From contig NZ_JAMHIW010000004.1 in NCBI RefSeq assembly GCF_023896955.1, forward strand, positions 124,001 through 188,000: DNA of 64,000 nucleotides, given 5' to 3'. The notes beneath the pieces were generated by a model. It saw only the letters and a list, made by a program, of their open reading frames with translations, was not told where the DNA came from and searched no databases. The stretch is from Micromonospora sp. RHAY321. Its GTDB lineage: Bacteria; Actinomycetota; Actinomycetes; Mycobacteriales; Micromonosporaceae. This document shows, in pieces, positions 30,572 through 38,567 of the stretch (position 1 is its first letter; the number at the start of each line of letters is the position of its first letter). The position numbers were made by a program, and so were the translations under genes.

Positions 30572-31410
30572 GACTTGACGGCACCTTCCATGATCCCGCC
30601 GATGATCTGGCGGCCGAACACGAGAAAGACGAGCACGAGGGGGATGGTGCCGATCGCCGTGGCGGCGAACACCTGCGAGTAGTCGGTGTAGTAGGCGTAC
30701 GAGAGGAAGGAGAGCGAGACCTGGAGGGTCGGGTTCTCCGGGGAGAGGATGGCGTACGGCCAGAGGAACGAGTTCCAGGTCTCCATGAAGGTCAGCAGAC
30801 CGAGGACTCCGGCGGCCGGGCGCAGCGCGGGCAGCACGATGCTCCAGTAGATCCGGAACGTGCTCGCGCCGTCGACGCGGCCGGCCTCGATCAGCTCGTC
30901 GGAGATCGCCTGGCTGGCGTACTGCCGCATCATGAACACACCGAAGGCGCTGACCAGGAACGGCACCGTGACCGCGTAGAGGGTGTCGTACCACCCCAGG
31001 TCCTGCATCATGCCCCAGAGCGGGATGAGCCCCATCTGGGTCGGGATCATCATGGTGATGATGATCGCCAGCAGGAGGGCGTTGCTGCCCCGGAACTTCA
31101 GCTTGGCGAAGGCGAACCCGGCCAGCGAACCGGTGAGCACCACCGACAGGGTTACCACCGAGGAGACGATGATCGAGTTCATCATGCCGGTGAGGAAGTT
31201 GGCGGCGTCGTTGTCGAGCACCCGCCCGAAGTTGTCACCGAACGCGCCACCGGGCGTCAGCGGCGGCGGCACGTCGTTGATGTTGTCGAGGCTGCGAGTG
31301 CCGATCACCATCATGTAGTAGAACGGGTAGATCGACAGCAGCGCCGCCAGGACGAGTGCCACGTAGGTCAGTGGGCTGGTGCGCCACAGGCGCTGGGAAG
31401 CCGAGATCAT
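30568..31410 (-). CDS. cebG: cellobiose ABC transporter permease CebG-like
   Basis: A 280-residue inner-membrane permease of the MalG type with six predicted helices. The EAA loop is [20 protein letters not shown], which contacts the ATPase. The N-terminal [20 protein letters not shown] helix follows a short cytoplasmic segment. GAGGAG lies 8 nt before the ATG. No ATPase gene is in the operon; as in Streptomyces, a shared ATPase (MsiK) elsewhere is expected. Confidence 0.9.
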   Translation of the reverse strand: MISASQRLWRTSPLTYVALVLAALLSIYPFYYMMVIGTRSLDNINDVPPPLTPGGAFGDNFGRVLDNDAANFLTGMMNSIIVSSVVTLSVVLTGSLAGFAFAKLKFRGSNALLLAIIITMMIPTQMGLIPLWGMMQDLGWYDTLYAVTVPFLVSAFGVFMMRQYASQAISDELIEAGRVDGASTFRIYWSIVLPALRPAAGVLGLLTFMETWNSFLWPYAILSPENPTLQVSLSFLSYAYYTDYSQVFAATAIGTIPLVLVFLVFGRQIIGGIMEGAVKS

Positions 31411-31420
31411 CGATCTCTCC

Positions 31421-32392
31421 TCACTTCGCCGAGCGGCGGACGAGTAGGAAGTTGAACAGCGACACCACAACAATGATCATGAAGATCGCCCAGGCGACCG
31501 CGGCTCCGTAGCCGGCGGTGTTCAGGTTCTGGATGCCCATCTCGTACATGTACATGGCCAGCGTCTGGAACTGCCGCTGGTTGCCGCCGAGGATGTTGCC
31601 GTTGGCGAAGAGCAGGGGCTCGGTGAAGAGCTGCATCCCGCCGATCGTGGACAGGATGACCACGAAGATGAAGGTGGGCTTGAGCATGGGCAGGGTGATC
31701 TGCCAGAACTGCCGCCACTGGCTGGCACCGTCGATCGCCGCGGCCTCGTAGAGGTCCTTCGGGATCGCCTGCATGCCGGCGAGCAGGATCAGGGTGTTGT
31801 ACCCGGTCCACCGCCAGTTGACCATGGAGGAGATGGCCATCCAGGAGCTCCACCGCTGCCCGTCCCAGTCGACCGCGTCGACACCGACGAAGCTGAGCAG
31901 CCAGTTGAACAGGCCGAACTCCCGCTGGAAGAGCATCCCGAAGACGATGGCGACCGCGGCCACCGAGACCACGTTCGGCATGAAGATGGCCATCCGGAAG
32001 AAGGTCTTGCCGCGCAGGAAGGTCCGGTTGAGCAGGTTCGCCAGGAAGAGGGCGAGCAACAGTTGCGGGATGGTCGACAGGGCGAAGATGCCGAACGTGT
32101 TGACCAGCGCGTTCCAGAAGTACTCGTCGGAAAACAGCCTGGTGTAGTTGTCGAAGCCGATGAACGAGTGGTCGCCGATCATGTCCCAGTCGTGCAGCGA
32201 CATCCAGGCGGTACGCACCATCGGATACAGCCCGAACGCGCCGAAGATCACGAAGAACGGGGCGATGTAGAGGTACGGCGAGTACTTGACATCGAGACGG
32301 TTGAGGAGCCTTCCCCGGCGGAGTCGGGAAGGGACGTCGGGAGAAGGCGGTGCTGCTGGCGACGGCGGTGCCGTCGTGGCCGACAGGCTCAT
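31421..32392 (-). CDS. cebF: cellobiose ABC transporter permease CebF-like
   Basis: A 323-residue MalF-type permease with a proline-rich N-terminal tail, six predicted membrane helices and the EAA loop EAAAIDGASQWRQFWQITLP. It pairs with CebG to form the channel. It ends 10 nt before CebG. The 109 nt between it and the cebE stop codon hold a strong hairpin, the likely reason for higher expression of the binding protein. Confidence 0.9.
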   Translation of the reverse strand: MSLSATTAPPSPAAPPSPDVPSRLRRGRLLNRLDVKYSPYLYIAPFFVIFGAFGLYPMVRTAWMSLHDWDMIGDHSFIGFDNYTRLFSDEYFWNALVNTFGIFALSTIPQLLLALFLANLLNRTFLRGKTFFRMAIFMPNVVSVAAVAIVFGMLFQREFGLFNWLLSFVGVDAVDWDGQRWSSWMAISSMVNWRWTGYNTLILLAGMQAIPKDLYEAAAIDGASQWRQFWQITLPMLKPTFIFVVILSTIGGMQLFTEPLLFANGNILGGNQRQFQTLAMYMYEMGIQNLNTAGYGAAVAWAIFMIIVVVSLFNFLLVRRSAK

Positions 32393-32455
32393 GCGAATTT
32401 CCTTTTCCGGCGAGGCCCGGGGGCCCTCGCGCAGGGCGCTACGCGGAGGGGACCG

Positions 32456-32491
32456 GCCGGTGGCGTCCGGGAAGCCCCGAACGCCACCGGC
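32456..32491. promoter_or_regulatory. intercistronic hairpin between cebE and cebF
   Basis: GCCGGTGGCGT (32456-32466) pairs perfectly with ACGCCACCGGC (32481-32491) around a 14-nt loop, 11 nt after the cebE stop codon. No T-tract follows. This is the classic place for an mRNA-stabilising or partly terminating stem that sets the binding-protein to permease ratio. Confidence 0.6.
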
Positions 32492-32501
32492 GGGGAATCA
32501 C

Positions 32502-33791
32502 TCAGAAGGCACCCTGAGTCTTGGCGTCCTTCGTGAACTGCTCCCAGGCCTTCGCCTTGTCGGCCTGCCCGCTCTCGAACGCCCGCAGCGCCGGCTCGAG
32601 TGCGTTCTCCTTGATCGCCTGGTGCTTCGGGCCCAGGTGGGTCGGCTGGATCTTGGCGACGCTCTCCCCGAAGATCTTGCCGGTCGGCGCGTTGCTGAAG
32701 TACTCGTTGGTGTAGCTGACGAACGCGTCGTTCTTCAGCGCCTCCAGGTTCGTGGGCAGCGGGCCCTTGAGCTTGAAGGCCTCGACCTGGCTCTTCGCGT
32801 TGGTCAGGTACTCGGCGAGCTTCGCCGCCTCCTGCGGGTACTTGCTCTGCGCCGGAACCGCGAGCCACGAGCCGCCCCAGTTACCGCCGCCGCCCGGCAC
32901 GGACGCGACATCCCACTTGCCCTTGTTGGCCGGACCGGAGTTGTCCGACACGATGCCGAGCATCCAGGACGGGCAGAAGGTGGCCGCGAAGGTGCCCTGC
33001 TTGAAGCCACCGGACCACTCCGGCGACCAGGTCTGCGCCTTGGCGGAGATGTCCGCCATCGAGGTGGCGGTGTCCCAGGCGTTCTTCACCGCGGGGCTGG
33101 TGTCCGCGATGATGTTGTCTTCCTTGTCGTAGAACAGGTCACCGTTGCCCTGGAACATCACGCCGTTGGAGACGGCGGTGATCGAGTCGATGAACGCCTT
33201 GCCGCCGCTGCCCTGCTTGTACTTCAGACCGGCGTCGTGGAAGCCCTTCCAGTCCGGCCAGAGCGCCGACACCTGGTCGCGCTCGGTGGGCAGGCCGGCA
33301 GCCTGGAACAGGTCCTTGCGGTAGCAGACGGCGAGGCTGCCGACGTCGGTCGGGAGGCCGATCAGCCGACCGTCCGGCGCCTTGCCCAGCTCCCACTTCC
33401 AGGGCAGATAGTCCTTGGAGTGGTCGGAGACCAGCGGCGCGAGGTCGGCCCAGTTGCGCGCGTTGGGCTTGAACTCGTTGAGGATGCCCTCTTCCAGGGC
33501 GGTGACGTCCGCCGCGCCCTTGCCGGTGGCCAGGTAGCGGACCAGCTTCGGCCGGTACTCGGCGAGCTGCGCGGTCTTGCGCAGCTCGACCTTGATGCCG
33601 GTGTCCTTCTCGTACTGCTTGACGAGCTCGTCGTAGCCCATCTCGCCGAAGGTGTCGACGACCAGCTTGGCCGGCTTCTCGCCGGCCGCCGGCTTGTCGT
33701 CGTCGTTGCCGCAGGCCGCGAGACCGCCGATTGCGGTGATCGCGGCCAGGGCAGCGGCCGCCAGGCGGGTACGCCGCGTGGTGACACTCAT
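32502..33791 (-). CDS. cebE: cellobiose-binding lipoprotein CebE-like
   Basis: A 429-residue extracellular solute-binding lipoprotein of family 1. The signal peptide ends in the lipobox IGGLAAC with lipidated Cys27. The mature domain has typical features such as FGEMGYDELVKQYEKDTGIK, PTDVGSLAVCYRKDLF and GGGGNWGGSWLAVP. It is the first gene of the cebEFG-bglC-cebR run. Two CebR boxes bracket its promoter. Ligand assignment to cello-oligosaccharides rests on operon context. Confidence 0.92.
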   Translation of the reverse strand: MSVTTRRTRLAAAALAAITAIGGLAACGNDDDKPAAGEKPAKLVVDTFGEMGYDELVKQYEKDTGIKVELRKTAQLAEYRPKLVRYLATGKGAADVTALEEGILNEFKPNARNWADLAPLVSDHSKDYLPWKWELGKAPDGRLIGLPTDVGSLAVCYRKDLFQAAGLPTERDQVSALWPDWKGFHDAGLKYKQGSGGKAFIDSITAVSNGVMFQGNGDLFYDKEDNIIADTSPAVKNAWDTATSMADISAKAQTWSPEWSGGFKQGTFAATFCPSWMLGIVSDNSGPANKGKWDVASVPGGGGNWGGSWLAVPAQSKYPQEAAKLAEYLTNAKSQVEAFKLKGPLPTNLEALKNDAFVSYTNEYFSNAPTGKIFGESVAKIQPTHLGPKHQAIKENALEPALRAFESGQADKAKAWEQFTKDAKTQGAF

Positions 33792-33886
33792 TCGCTGACC
33801 CCTCTTTCCGGTGGTGAGGCTGGGTGTGTGTGGTGGGGGGTGCCTGCCGCGCCGGTCCGGGGAACGTGGGTGACCCACACCACCCT

Positions 33887-33900
33887 CGGGAGCGCTCCCA
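33887..33900. promoter_or_regulatory. CebR box O1, over the cebE transcription start
   Basis: CGGGAGCGCTCCCA matches the CebR consensus at 13 of 14 positions. It lies immediately downstream of the predicted -10 box, so a bound repressor would block initiation. Confidence 0.88.
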
Positions 33901-33902
33901 TG

Positions 33903-33931
33903 AGATTGCCGGCGGGTAACGGGGGTGTCAA
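33903..33931 (-). promoter_or_regulatory. cebE operon promoter
   Basis: On the minus strand TTGACA (33931-33926), 17-nt spacer, CAATCT (33908-33903). The start site is predicted near 33897, inside CebR box O1, leaving a leader of about 105 nt before the cebE ATG. Confidence 0.75.
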
Positions 33932-33939
33932 TAGGACGA

Positions 33940-33953
33940 TGGGAGCGTTCCCA
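33940..33953. promoter_or_regulatory. CebR box O2, upstream of the cebE -35 box
   Basis: TGGGAGCGTTCCCA matches the consensus palindrome at 13 of 14 positions. It is centred 53 bp from O1, about five helical turns, so co-operative binding or looping across the promoter is possible. Confidence 0.85.
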
Positions 33954-34043
33954 GATCGTTACCACGCTCGCCCACCTGTTGATTACCGCCAGCGGCGGCG
34001 GGGCCGGCGGGGGTGTGGCGGTGGTGGTGGGGTGGGCGGGCGG

Positions 34044-34598
34044 TCAGCAGAAGCGGCGTAGGAGGGTGCCGGTGCGGCCGACGTCGAAGTGGGCCGGGTC
34101 GAACGTGGAACCCGCCCAGTCGCGCAGCAGCGCCTGCTGCGGGTCGGCGAGGTCCGCCGGCTCGGCCAGCGCGGCCAGCAGCGCCCGGTAGCCCAGGGGC
34201 CCACCGATGCCCTCCGGCGGGCAGGCCCGTTCGCCGTCCAGGCAGACCGGGTAGCGCTCGTCGGGGTCGGCGCTCAACGCGTCCTCGACGACCAGGTCGT
34301 GCTCCCACCAGTCGCCGAAGTCGTAGGTGTAGGAGAACCGGCTGCCCTTGCCGAGCACGGCGTCCAACCGGACGTCCAGCTCGTCGTGCAACGCCAGTTC
34401 CCCGTCCGGGTCGGGCTCCCCGTACTGCACGGCGTCGATCTCGAACGAGTGCAGGTGGCAGTCCCGCCAGCCCATCGCGTGCTGCACCACCCGGTGCAGT
34501 CGGTCCAACGTGTAGCCGGCTGGGACGAGCACCCGGCGCCACACCGGCGGGCGCACCCCGGCGAGGGACATCTTCAGCTGGAAGATCTGACGCGGCAT
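34044..34598 (-). CDS. plasmid pRiA4b ORF-3 family protein
   Basis: A 184-residue protein of the pRiA4b ORF-3-like family: IFQLKMSLAGVRPPVWRRVLVPAG at the start, LHRVVQHAMGWRDCHLHSFEI, then FSYTYDFGDWWEHDLVVED and CLDGERACPPEGIGGPLGY, all conserved family blocks. The function is unknown although members occur widely on chromosomes and plasmids. ATG 34598 starts at the conserved N-terminus. It stands alone between the ceb promoter and the divergent Cys-rich peptide gene. Confidence 0.85.
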   Translation of the reverse strand: MPRQIFQLKMSLAGVRPPVWRRVLVPAGYTLDRLHRVVQHAMGWRDCHLHSFEIDAVQYGEPDPDGELALHDELDVRLDAVLGKGSRFSYTYDFGDWWEHDLVVEDALSADPDERYPVCLDGERACPPEGIGGPLGYRALLAALAEPADLADPQQALLRDWAGSTFDPAHFDVGRTGTLLRRFC

Positions 34599-34633
34599 GC
34601 TGTCCCTGTCCTCCCACGGCTTAGGCTGCCAGC

Positions 34634-34753
34634 ATGATCTGCCGAGCGTGCCGGGCCCGCCGACACGACGACTGCCCGGGCCGGAACTGGTGCGACTGCC
34701 AGCACCGTACCGCCCGACCGACCCCTCCGGTCACTGGTCCGGCCGGCGAATGA
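34634..34753 (+). CDS. 39-residue Cys-rich peptide, translationally coupled to the reductase gene
   Basis: Short reading frame with six Cys residues in the pattern CRAC, DC, and WCDCQH, resembling a tiny zinc ribbon; the final third is Pro/Thr-rich. TAGGCT lies exactly 6 nt before the ATG, so a leaderless transcript is likely. Its stop codon overlaps the ATG of the next gene as ATGA. The compact Cys/His pattern and the coupling argue for a real gene, although below usual annotation limits. Possible roles are metal binding or translational coupling to the reductase. Confidence 0.6.
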   Translation: MICRACRARRHDDCPGRNWCDCQHRTARPTPPVTGPAGE

Positions 34754-35496
34754 CCGTCGGAATTCCGATCCGGCGGCTCTGGCCCGAGCCGTCTGAGCTG
34801 CCGCTGGACGACGACGCGCTGACCGCGCTCTACGGCCGCGCCGACCGTCCCCGCCTGCGGGTCAACTTCGTGGCCAGCCTCGACGGGGCGGTCACCGTGG
34901 ACGGCTATTCCGCCGGGCTGTCCGGCGAGCCGGACAAGCGGGTCTTCGGCCTGCTGCGGATGCTCTGCGACGCGCTGGTGGTGGCCGCCGGCACGCTGCG
35001 CCACGAGGGCTACCGGGCGGTCCGGCTCGACGAACGTCGCCGCGCCTGGCGCCGCGCGAACGGGCTGGCCGAGTACCCCACGCTGGTGGTCGTCTCCGGC
35101 TCGCTCGATCTGGACCCGGCGCAGGCCGCTCTCGCCGACGCGCCGGTCCGGCCGGTGGTGCTCACCCACGCCACTGCCGAGGCGCCGCCGGGGCTGACCG
35201 ACGTCGCCGACGTGCTGCGCTGTGGCACCGACCGGGTCGACCTGGCCGCCGGCCTCGACGAGCTGCGCCGGCGCGGGCTGACCCAACTGCTCTGCGAGGG
35301 CGGCCCGCACCTGTTCGGCGCGCTCACCGCCGCCGACCTGGTCGACGAGCTGTGCCTCACGGTCTCGCCGCTGCTCGCCGGCCCCGGACCGGGCCGGATC
35401 ACCGCCGGCGACCCCACGCCACCCCGGCAGCTGCCGCTGCGGCATGTGCTCGCCGCCGACGACGGCGTCCTCATGCTCCGCCACGCCCGTCCGTAA
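34750..35496 (+). CDS. RibD C-terminal domain (pyrimidine reductase-like) protein
   Basis: A 248-residue NADPH-dependent reductase of the RibD_C/dihydrofolate-reductase-like family. Blocks include RPRLRVNFVASLDGAVTVDG, the nucleotide segment DALVVAAGTLRHEGYRAVR, and LLCEGGPHLFGALTAADLVDELCL, conserved in diaminohydroxyphosphoribosylamino-pyrimidine reductases. It lacks the deaminase half of full RibD. No riboflavin genes adjoin, so it may act on another pyrimidine or pterin. Coupled by ATGA to the Cys-rich peptide. Confidence 0.85.
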   Translation: MTVGIPIRRLWPEPSELPLDDDALTALYGRADRPRLRVNFVASLDGAVTVDGYSAGLSGEPDKRVFGLLRMLCDALVVAAGTLRHEGYRAVRLDERRRAWRRANGLAEYPTLVVVSGSLDLDPAQAALADAPVRPVVLTHATAEAPPGLTDVADVLRCGTDRVDLAAGLDELRRRGLTQLLCEGGPHLFGALTAADLVDELCLTVSPLLAGPGPGRITAGDPTPPRQLPLRHVLAADDGVLMLRHARP

Positions 35497-35519
35497 CCGG
35501 CGACCGAGCGTCGCCGGTT
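35495..35519 (+). terminator. terminator after the reductase gene
   Basis: AACCGGCGAC (35495-35504) pairs perfectly with GTCGCCGGTT (35510-35519) around a 5-nt loop, overlapping the stop codon. It insulates the following DNA-repair operon. Confidence 0.75.
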
Positions 35520-35610
35520 CCACACCCAGCGTCGTGAGGCCGGCGGCGGCATGGTGTCGTCCGCCGCGTCGCGTGGCGACCTGTCGTACTCCTCGGGCAG
35601 GATGCAGGTC

Positions 35611-35655
35611 ATGCGCCTCGACCGTGATGCCCGCCCGACCCGAGTCGCCCGATGA
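35611..35655 (+). CDS. possible 14-residue leader peptide of the HerA operon
   Basis: ATG at 35611 begins MRLDRDARPTRVAR and ends with a TGA that overlaps the ATG of the HerA-like gene (ATGA). CAGGAT (35598-35603) lies 7 nt before it, matching the leaderless pattern seen elsewhere in the window. HerA itself has no Shine-Dalgarno, so translation of the leader could deliver ribosomes to it. Evidence is positional only. Confidence 0.3.
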   Translation: MRLDRDARPTRVAR

Positions 35656-37403
35656 CCGACGCCGGCCTCGACGGCCCGGGCGAGCCGGTCGGCCGGGTGC
35701 TGGGCACCGCCGACGCCACCCCGTTGCAGTTCTGGACGGCCGTGGCGCCCGGCAGTTACCTCCAGCTCGACGACGTGGTGGTCACCCGGCGTGAGCTGCC
35801 CGACCGGGAGCCGGTGACGATCGCCGGGGTGGTCACCCAGGTCCGGGCCCGACACGAGGGTGCCCAGTTCGACTCCGACGTCTTCGCCATCGCCGACGGC
35901 ACACTGCCGGCGCAGGTGCAGGAGGCGGCCGAGGTGACCACGACCCGGGTCGACCCCGAGTTCTACGTGCCGCCGACGCCCGGCGCGGTGGTGCACCGGG
36001 CCGAGGGTGACGCGCGGGCCCGGGCGCTGCACTTCGACCGCATGGAGCGGCGCATCCCGATGGGCATGGGTCGTGACGGGGTGCCGGTCTACCTCAACGC
36101 CGACTTCCTCGACGGCAGCCGGGGCGCGCACGTCTCCATCTCCGGCATCTCCGGGGTGGCCACCAAGACGAGCTTCGCCACCTTCCTGCTCTACTCGGTC
36201 TTCCGCTCCGGGGTGCTGGGCGGCGACGCTGTCAACGCCAAGGCGCTGATCTTCAACGTCAAGGGCGAGGACCTGCTCTTCCTCGACCACCCCAACACCC
36301 GGCTCGACGAGCCCACCCGGGCGGCCTACGCGAAGCTCGGGCTGAGCGCCGGCGCCTTTCCCGACGTCCGGGTGTACGCGCCGCCCCGGGTCGGCGACTC
36401 CGCCGGCACCCCCGACGTGAGCAGCCGCCTCACCGGCGTGGACTCCTTCTACTGGACGTTGAGCGAGTTCTGCGCCGACCGGCTGCTGCCGTACGTCTTC
36501 GCCGACGCCGACGACGAGCGCCAGCAGTACACGATGGTCGTCCACTCGGTCACCGCGCACCTGGCCCGGTACGCCCAGCCCGCCGACGGCGGGGTCAGCA
36601 TCGACGGGGTCCGGCTCGGCTCCTACGGCGACCTGGTCGACCACATCGTCGACCAGCTCAACGACGACGAGACCCGCTCCGACTGGGCGGGCAGCGCGGT
36701 CGGCCTGGGCACCGTCAACGCGTTCGCCCGCCGGTTGATCGGCAGCAAGAAGGACCTCGCCCGGCTGATCCGCGGCGACCTCGCCACCCGCCGCCCGCAC
36801 TCGATCAACACGAGCGAGTCCGCCCAGGTCACCGTGGTCGACCTGCACAACCTTCCGGACCGCGCCCAGCGGTTCGTGGTCGGCGTGACGCTCAAGAGCG
36901 AGTTCGAGCGCAAGGAGAAGTCCGGCACCGCCAAGCCGCTGCTCTTCGTCGTCCTCGACGAGCTCAACAAGTACGCCCCCCGGGAGGGCTCCTCACCGAT
37001 CAAGGAGGTGCTGCTGGACATCGCCGAGCGGGGTCGTTCACTCGGGGTGATCCTGATCGGTGCCCAGCAGACGGCGAGCGAGGTGGAGCGGCGGATCGTC
37101 ACCAACTCGGCGATCCGGGTGGTCGGCCGGCTCGACCCGGCCGAGGCGTCCCGGCCGGAGTACGGTTTCCTGCCGCCGGCGCAGCGCCAACGGGCGCTGC
37201 TGGCCAAGCCGGGCACCATGTTCGTCAACCAGCCGGACATCCCGGTGCCGCTCTGCCTGGAGTTCCCGTTCCCGGCCTGGGCCACCCGGGTGTCCGAGGC
37301 GGGCCCCGCTCCATCGGAGACACTGCGCTCGATCACCCAGTCCGCCGACCCGTTCGCCGTGGTGGGCTCCGGCGGCGGCACCGACGACGACATCCCGTTC
37401 TAG
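35652..37403 (+). CDS. herA: HerA-like DNA translocase ATPase
   Basis: A 583-residue ATPase of the HerA/FtsK group. A HAS-barrel-like N-terminal domain covers about 1-115. The P-loop is the variant SGISGVATKTSF at 164-175 (Lys172), with Walker B LLFVVLDELNK and Asp436/Glu437. A sensor segment ILIGAQQTASEVERRIVTNS follows with candidate arginine fingers at 480-481. The terminal block VVGRLDP is also HerA-like. It should form a hexameric pump that feeds DNA to a NurA nuclease, and a NurA-like gene ends this operon. SbcD follows after 15 nt. Confidence 0.88.
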   Translation: MTDAGLDGPGEPVGRVLGTADATPLQFWTAVAPGSYLQLDDVVVTRRELPDREPVTIAGVVTQVRARHEGAQFDSDVFAIADGTLPAQVQEAAEVTTTRVDPEFYVPPTPGAVVHRAEGDARARALHFDRMERRIPMGMGRDGVPVYLNADFLDGSRGAHVSISGISGVATKTSFATFLLYSVFRSGVLGGDAVNAKALIFNVKGEDLLFLDHPNTRLDEPTRAAYAKLGLSAGAFPDVRVYAPPRVGDSAGTPDVSSRLTGVDSFYWTLSEFCADRLLPYVFADADDERQQYTMVVHSVTAHLARYAQPADGGVSIDGVRLGSYGDLVDHIVDQLNDDETRSDWAGSAVGLGTVNAFARRLIGSKKDLARLIRGDLATRRPHSINTSESAQVTVVDLHNLPDRAQRFVVGVTLKSEFERKEKSGTAKPLLFVVLDELNKYAPREGSSPIKEVLLDIAERGRSLGVILIGAQQTASEVERRIVTNSAIRVVGRLDPAEASRPEYGFLPPAQRQRALLAKPGTMFVNQPDIPVPLCLEFPFPAWATRVSEAGPAPSETLRSITQSADPFAVVGSGGGTDDDIPF

Positions 37404-37418
37404 GGGGCCGGCACAGCC

Positions 37419-38567
37419 ATGAAGATCCTGCACACCTCGGACTGGCACGTCGGCAAGGTGCTCAAGGGGCAGTCCCGGGCCGAGGAACACAAGGCCGTGC
37501 TGGCCGGCGTGATCGACATCGCCCGCGCCGAGCAGCCGGATCTGGTGATCGTCGCCGGTGACCTCTACGACACCGCCGCCCCCACCTCGGAGGCGACCCG
37601 GCTGGTCACCAGGGCGTTGACCGCGCTGCGCCGTACCGGCGCGGACGTGGTGGCGATCGGCGGCAACCACGACAACGGCCCGGCACTGGACGCGCTGCGG
37701 CCGTGGGCGGAGGCCGCCGGCATCACGCTGCGCGGCGGCGTACGGGAAAATCCGGACGAGCACGTGATCGACGGCACCACCGCCGGCGGCGAGCGGTGGC
37801 AGCTGGCCGCGCTGCCGTTCCTGTCCCAGCGGTACGCGGTGCGCGCCCTGGAGATGTACGAGCTGACGGCCGCGGAGGCCAACCAGACGTATGCCGATCA
37901 CCTGGGCCGGGTGCTGGGCCGACTGACCGAGGGCTTCACCGAGCCGGACCGGGTGCACCTGGTCACCGCGCACGTGACCGTGACCGGCGCCTCCACCGGC
38001 GGCGGCGAGCGGGACGCGCACACCGTGCTCGGCTACGCCGTTCCGGCCACCGTCTTCCCGGCCACCGCGCACTACGTGGCGCTTGGTCACCTGCACCGGG
38101 CCCAGCGGGTCATCGGCCCCTGCCCGGTGCGCTACAGCGGCAGCCCGCTCGCGGTCGACTTCGGCGAGCAGGAGAACGTCCCCTCGGTGACGGTGGTCGA
38201 GGTGACCGCCAGCACCGCCGCCAAGGTCCGCGAGGTGCCCGTGACCGCGGCGAGTGCGTTGCGCACCGTGCGGGGCACCCTGGCCCAGCTCGCCGAGATC
38301 GAGGCACCGGACGCCTGGCTGCGCGTGTACGTGCGGGAGCAACCCCGCGCCGGCCTGCGCGAGGAGGTCCAGGAGCTGCTCCCCCGGGCGCTGGAGATCC
38401 GGATCGACCCGGAGCTGCTCGCCGCGCCGGGCAGCGGCGCCCGCATCGCGCAACGCTCCGGGCGTTCGCCGCGGGAGTTGTTCGCCGACTACCTCGACAG
38501 CCGGGGGCACGCCGACGAGGGCGTCCGGGAACTCTTCGACGAGCTCTTCGAGGAGGTCGATCACTGA
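37419..38567 (+). CDS. sbcD: exonuclease SbcD / Mre11-like nuclease
   Basis: A 382-residue calcineurin-type phosphoesterase. The five metal-binding motifs are visible: DWHVG (Asp8/His10), GDLYD, GGNHDN, VTAHVTVTG and GHLHRAQ. A C-terminal capping region of about 120 residues follows. With SbcC it forms a dimeric ATP-dependent nuclease that opens hairpins and blocked double-strand ends. The stop overlaps the sbcC start as TGATG, so stoichiometric synthesis is expected. Confidence 0.93.
   Translation: MKILHTSDWHVGKVLKGQSRAEEHKAVLAGVIDIARAEQPDLVIVAGDLYDTAAPTSEATRLVTRALTALRRTGADVVAIGGNHDNGPALDALRPWAEAAGITLRGGVRENPDEHVIDGTTAGGERWQLAALPFLSQRYAVRALEMYELTAAEANQTYADHLGRVLGRLTEGFTEPDRVHLVTAHVTVTGASTGGGERDAHTVLGYAVPATVFPATAHYVALGHLHRAQRVIGPCPVRYSGSPLAVDFGEQENVPSVTVVEVTASTAAKVREVPVTAASALRTVRGTLAQLAEIEAPDAWLRVYVREQPRAGLREEVQELLPRALEIRIDPELLAAPGSGARIAQRSGRSPRELFADYLDSRGHADEGVRELFDELFEEVDH

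Noticed and set aside
35652..37403. HerA considered as part of a HerA-Sir2 or HerA-DUF4297 type phage defence system.
   Set aside because: The partners present are SbcD, SbcC and a NurA-like protein, and no Sir2 or DUF4297-type effector is nearby. A defence role remains possible but is not supported by these partners.
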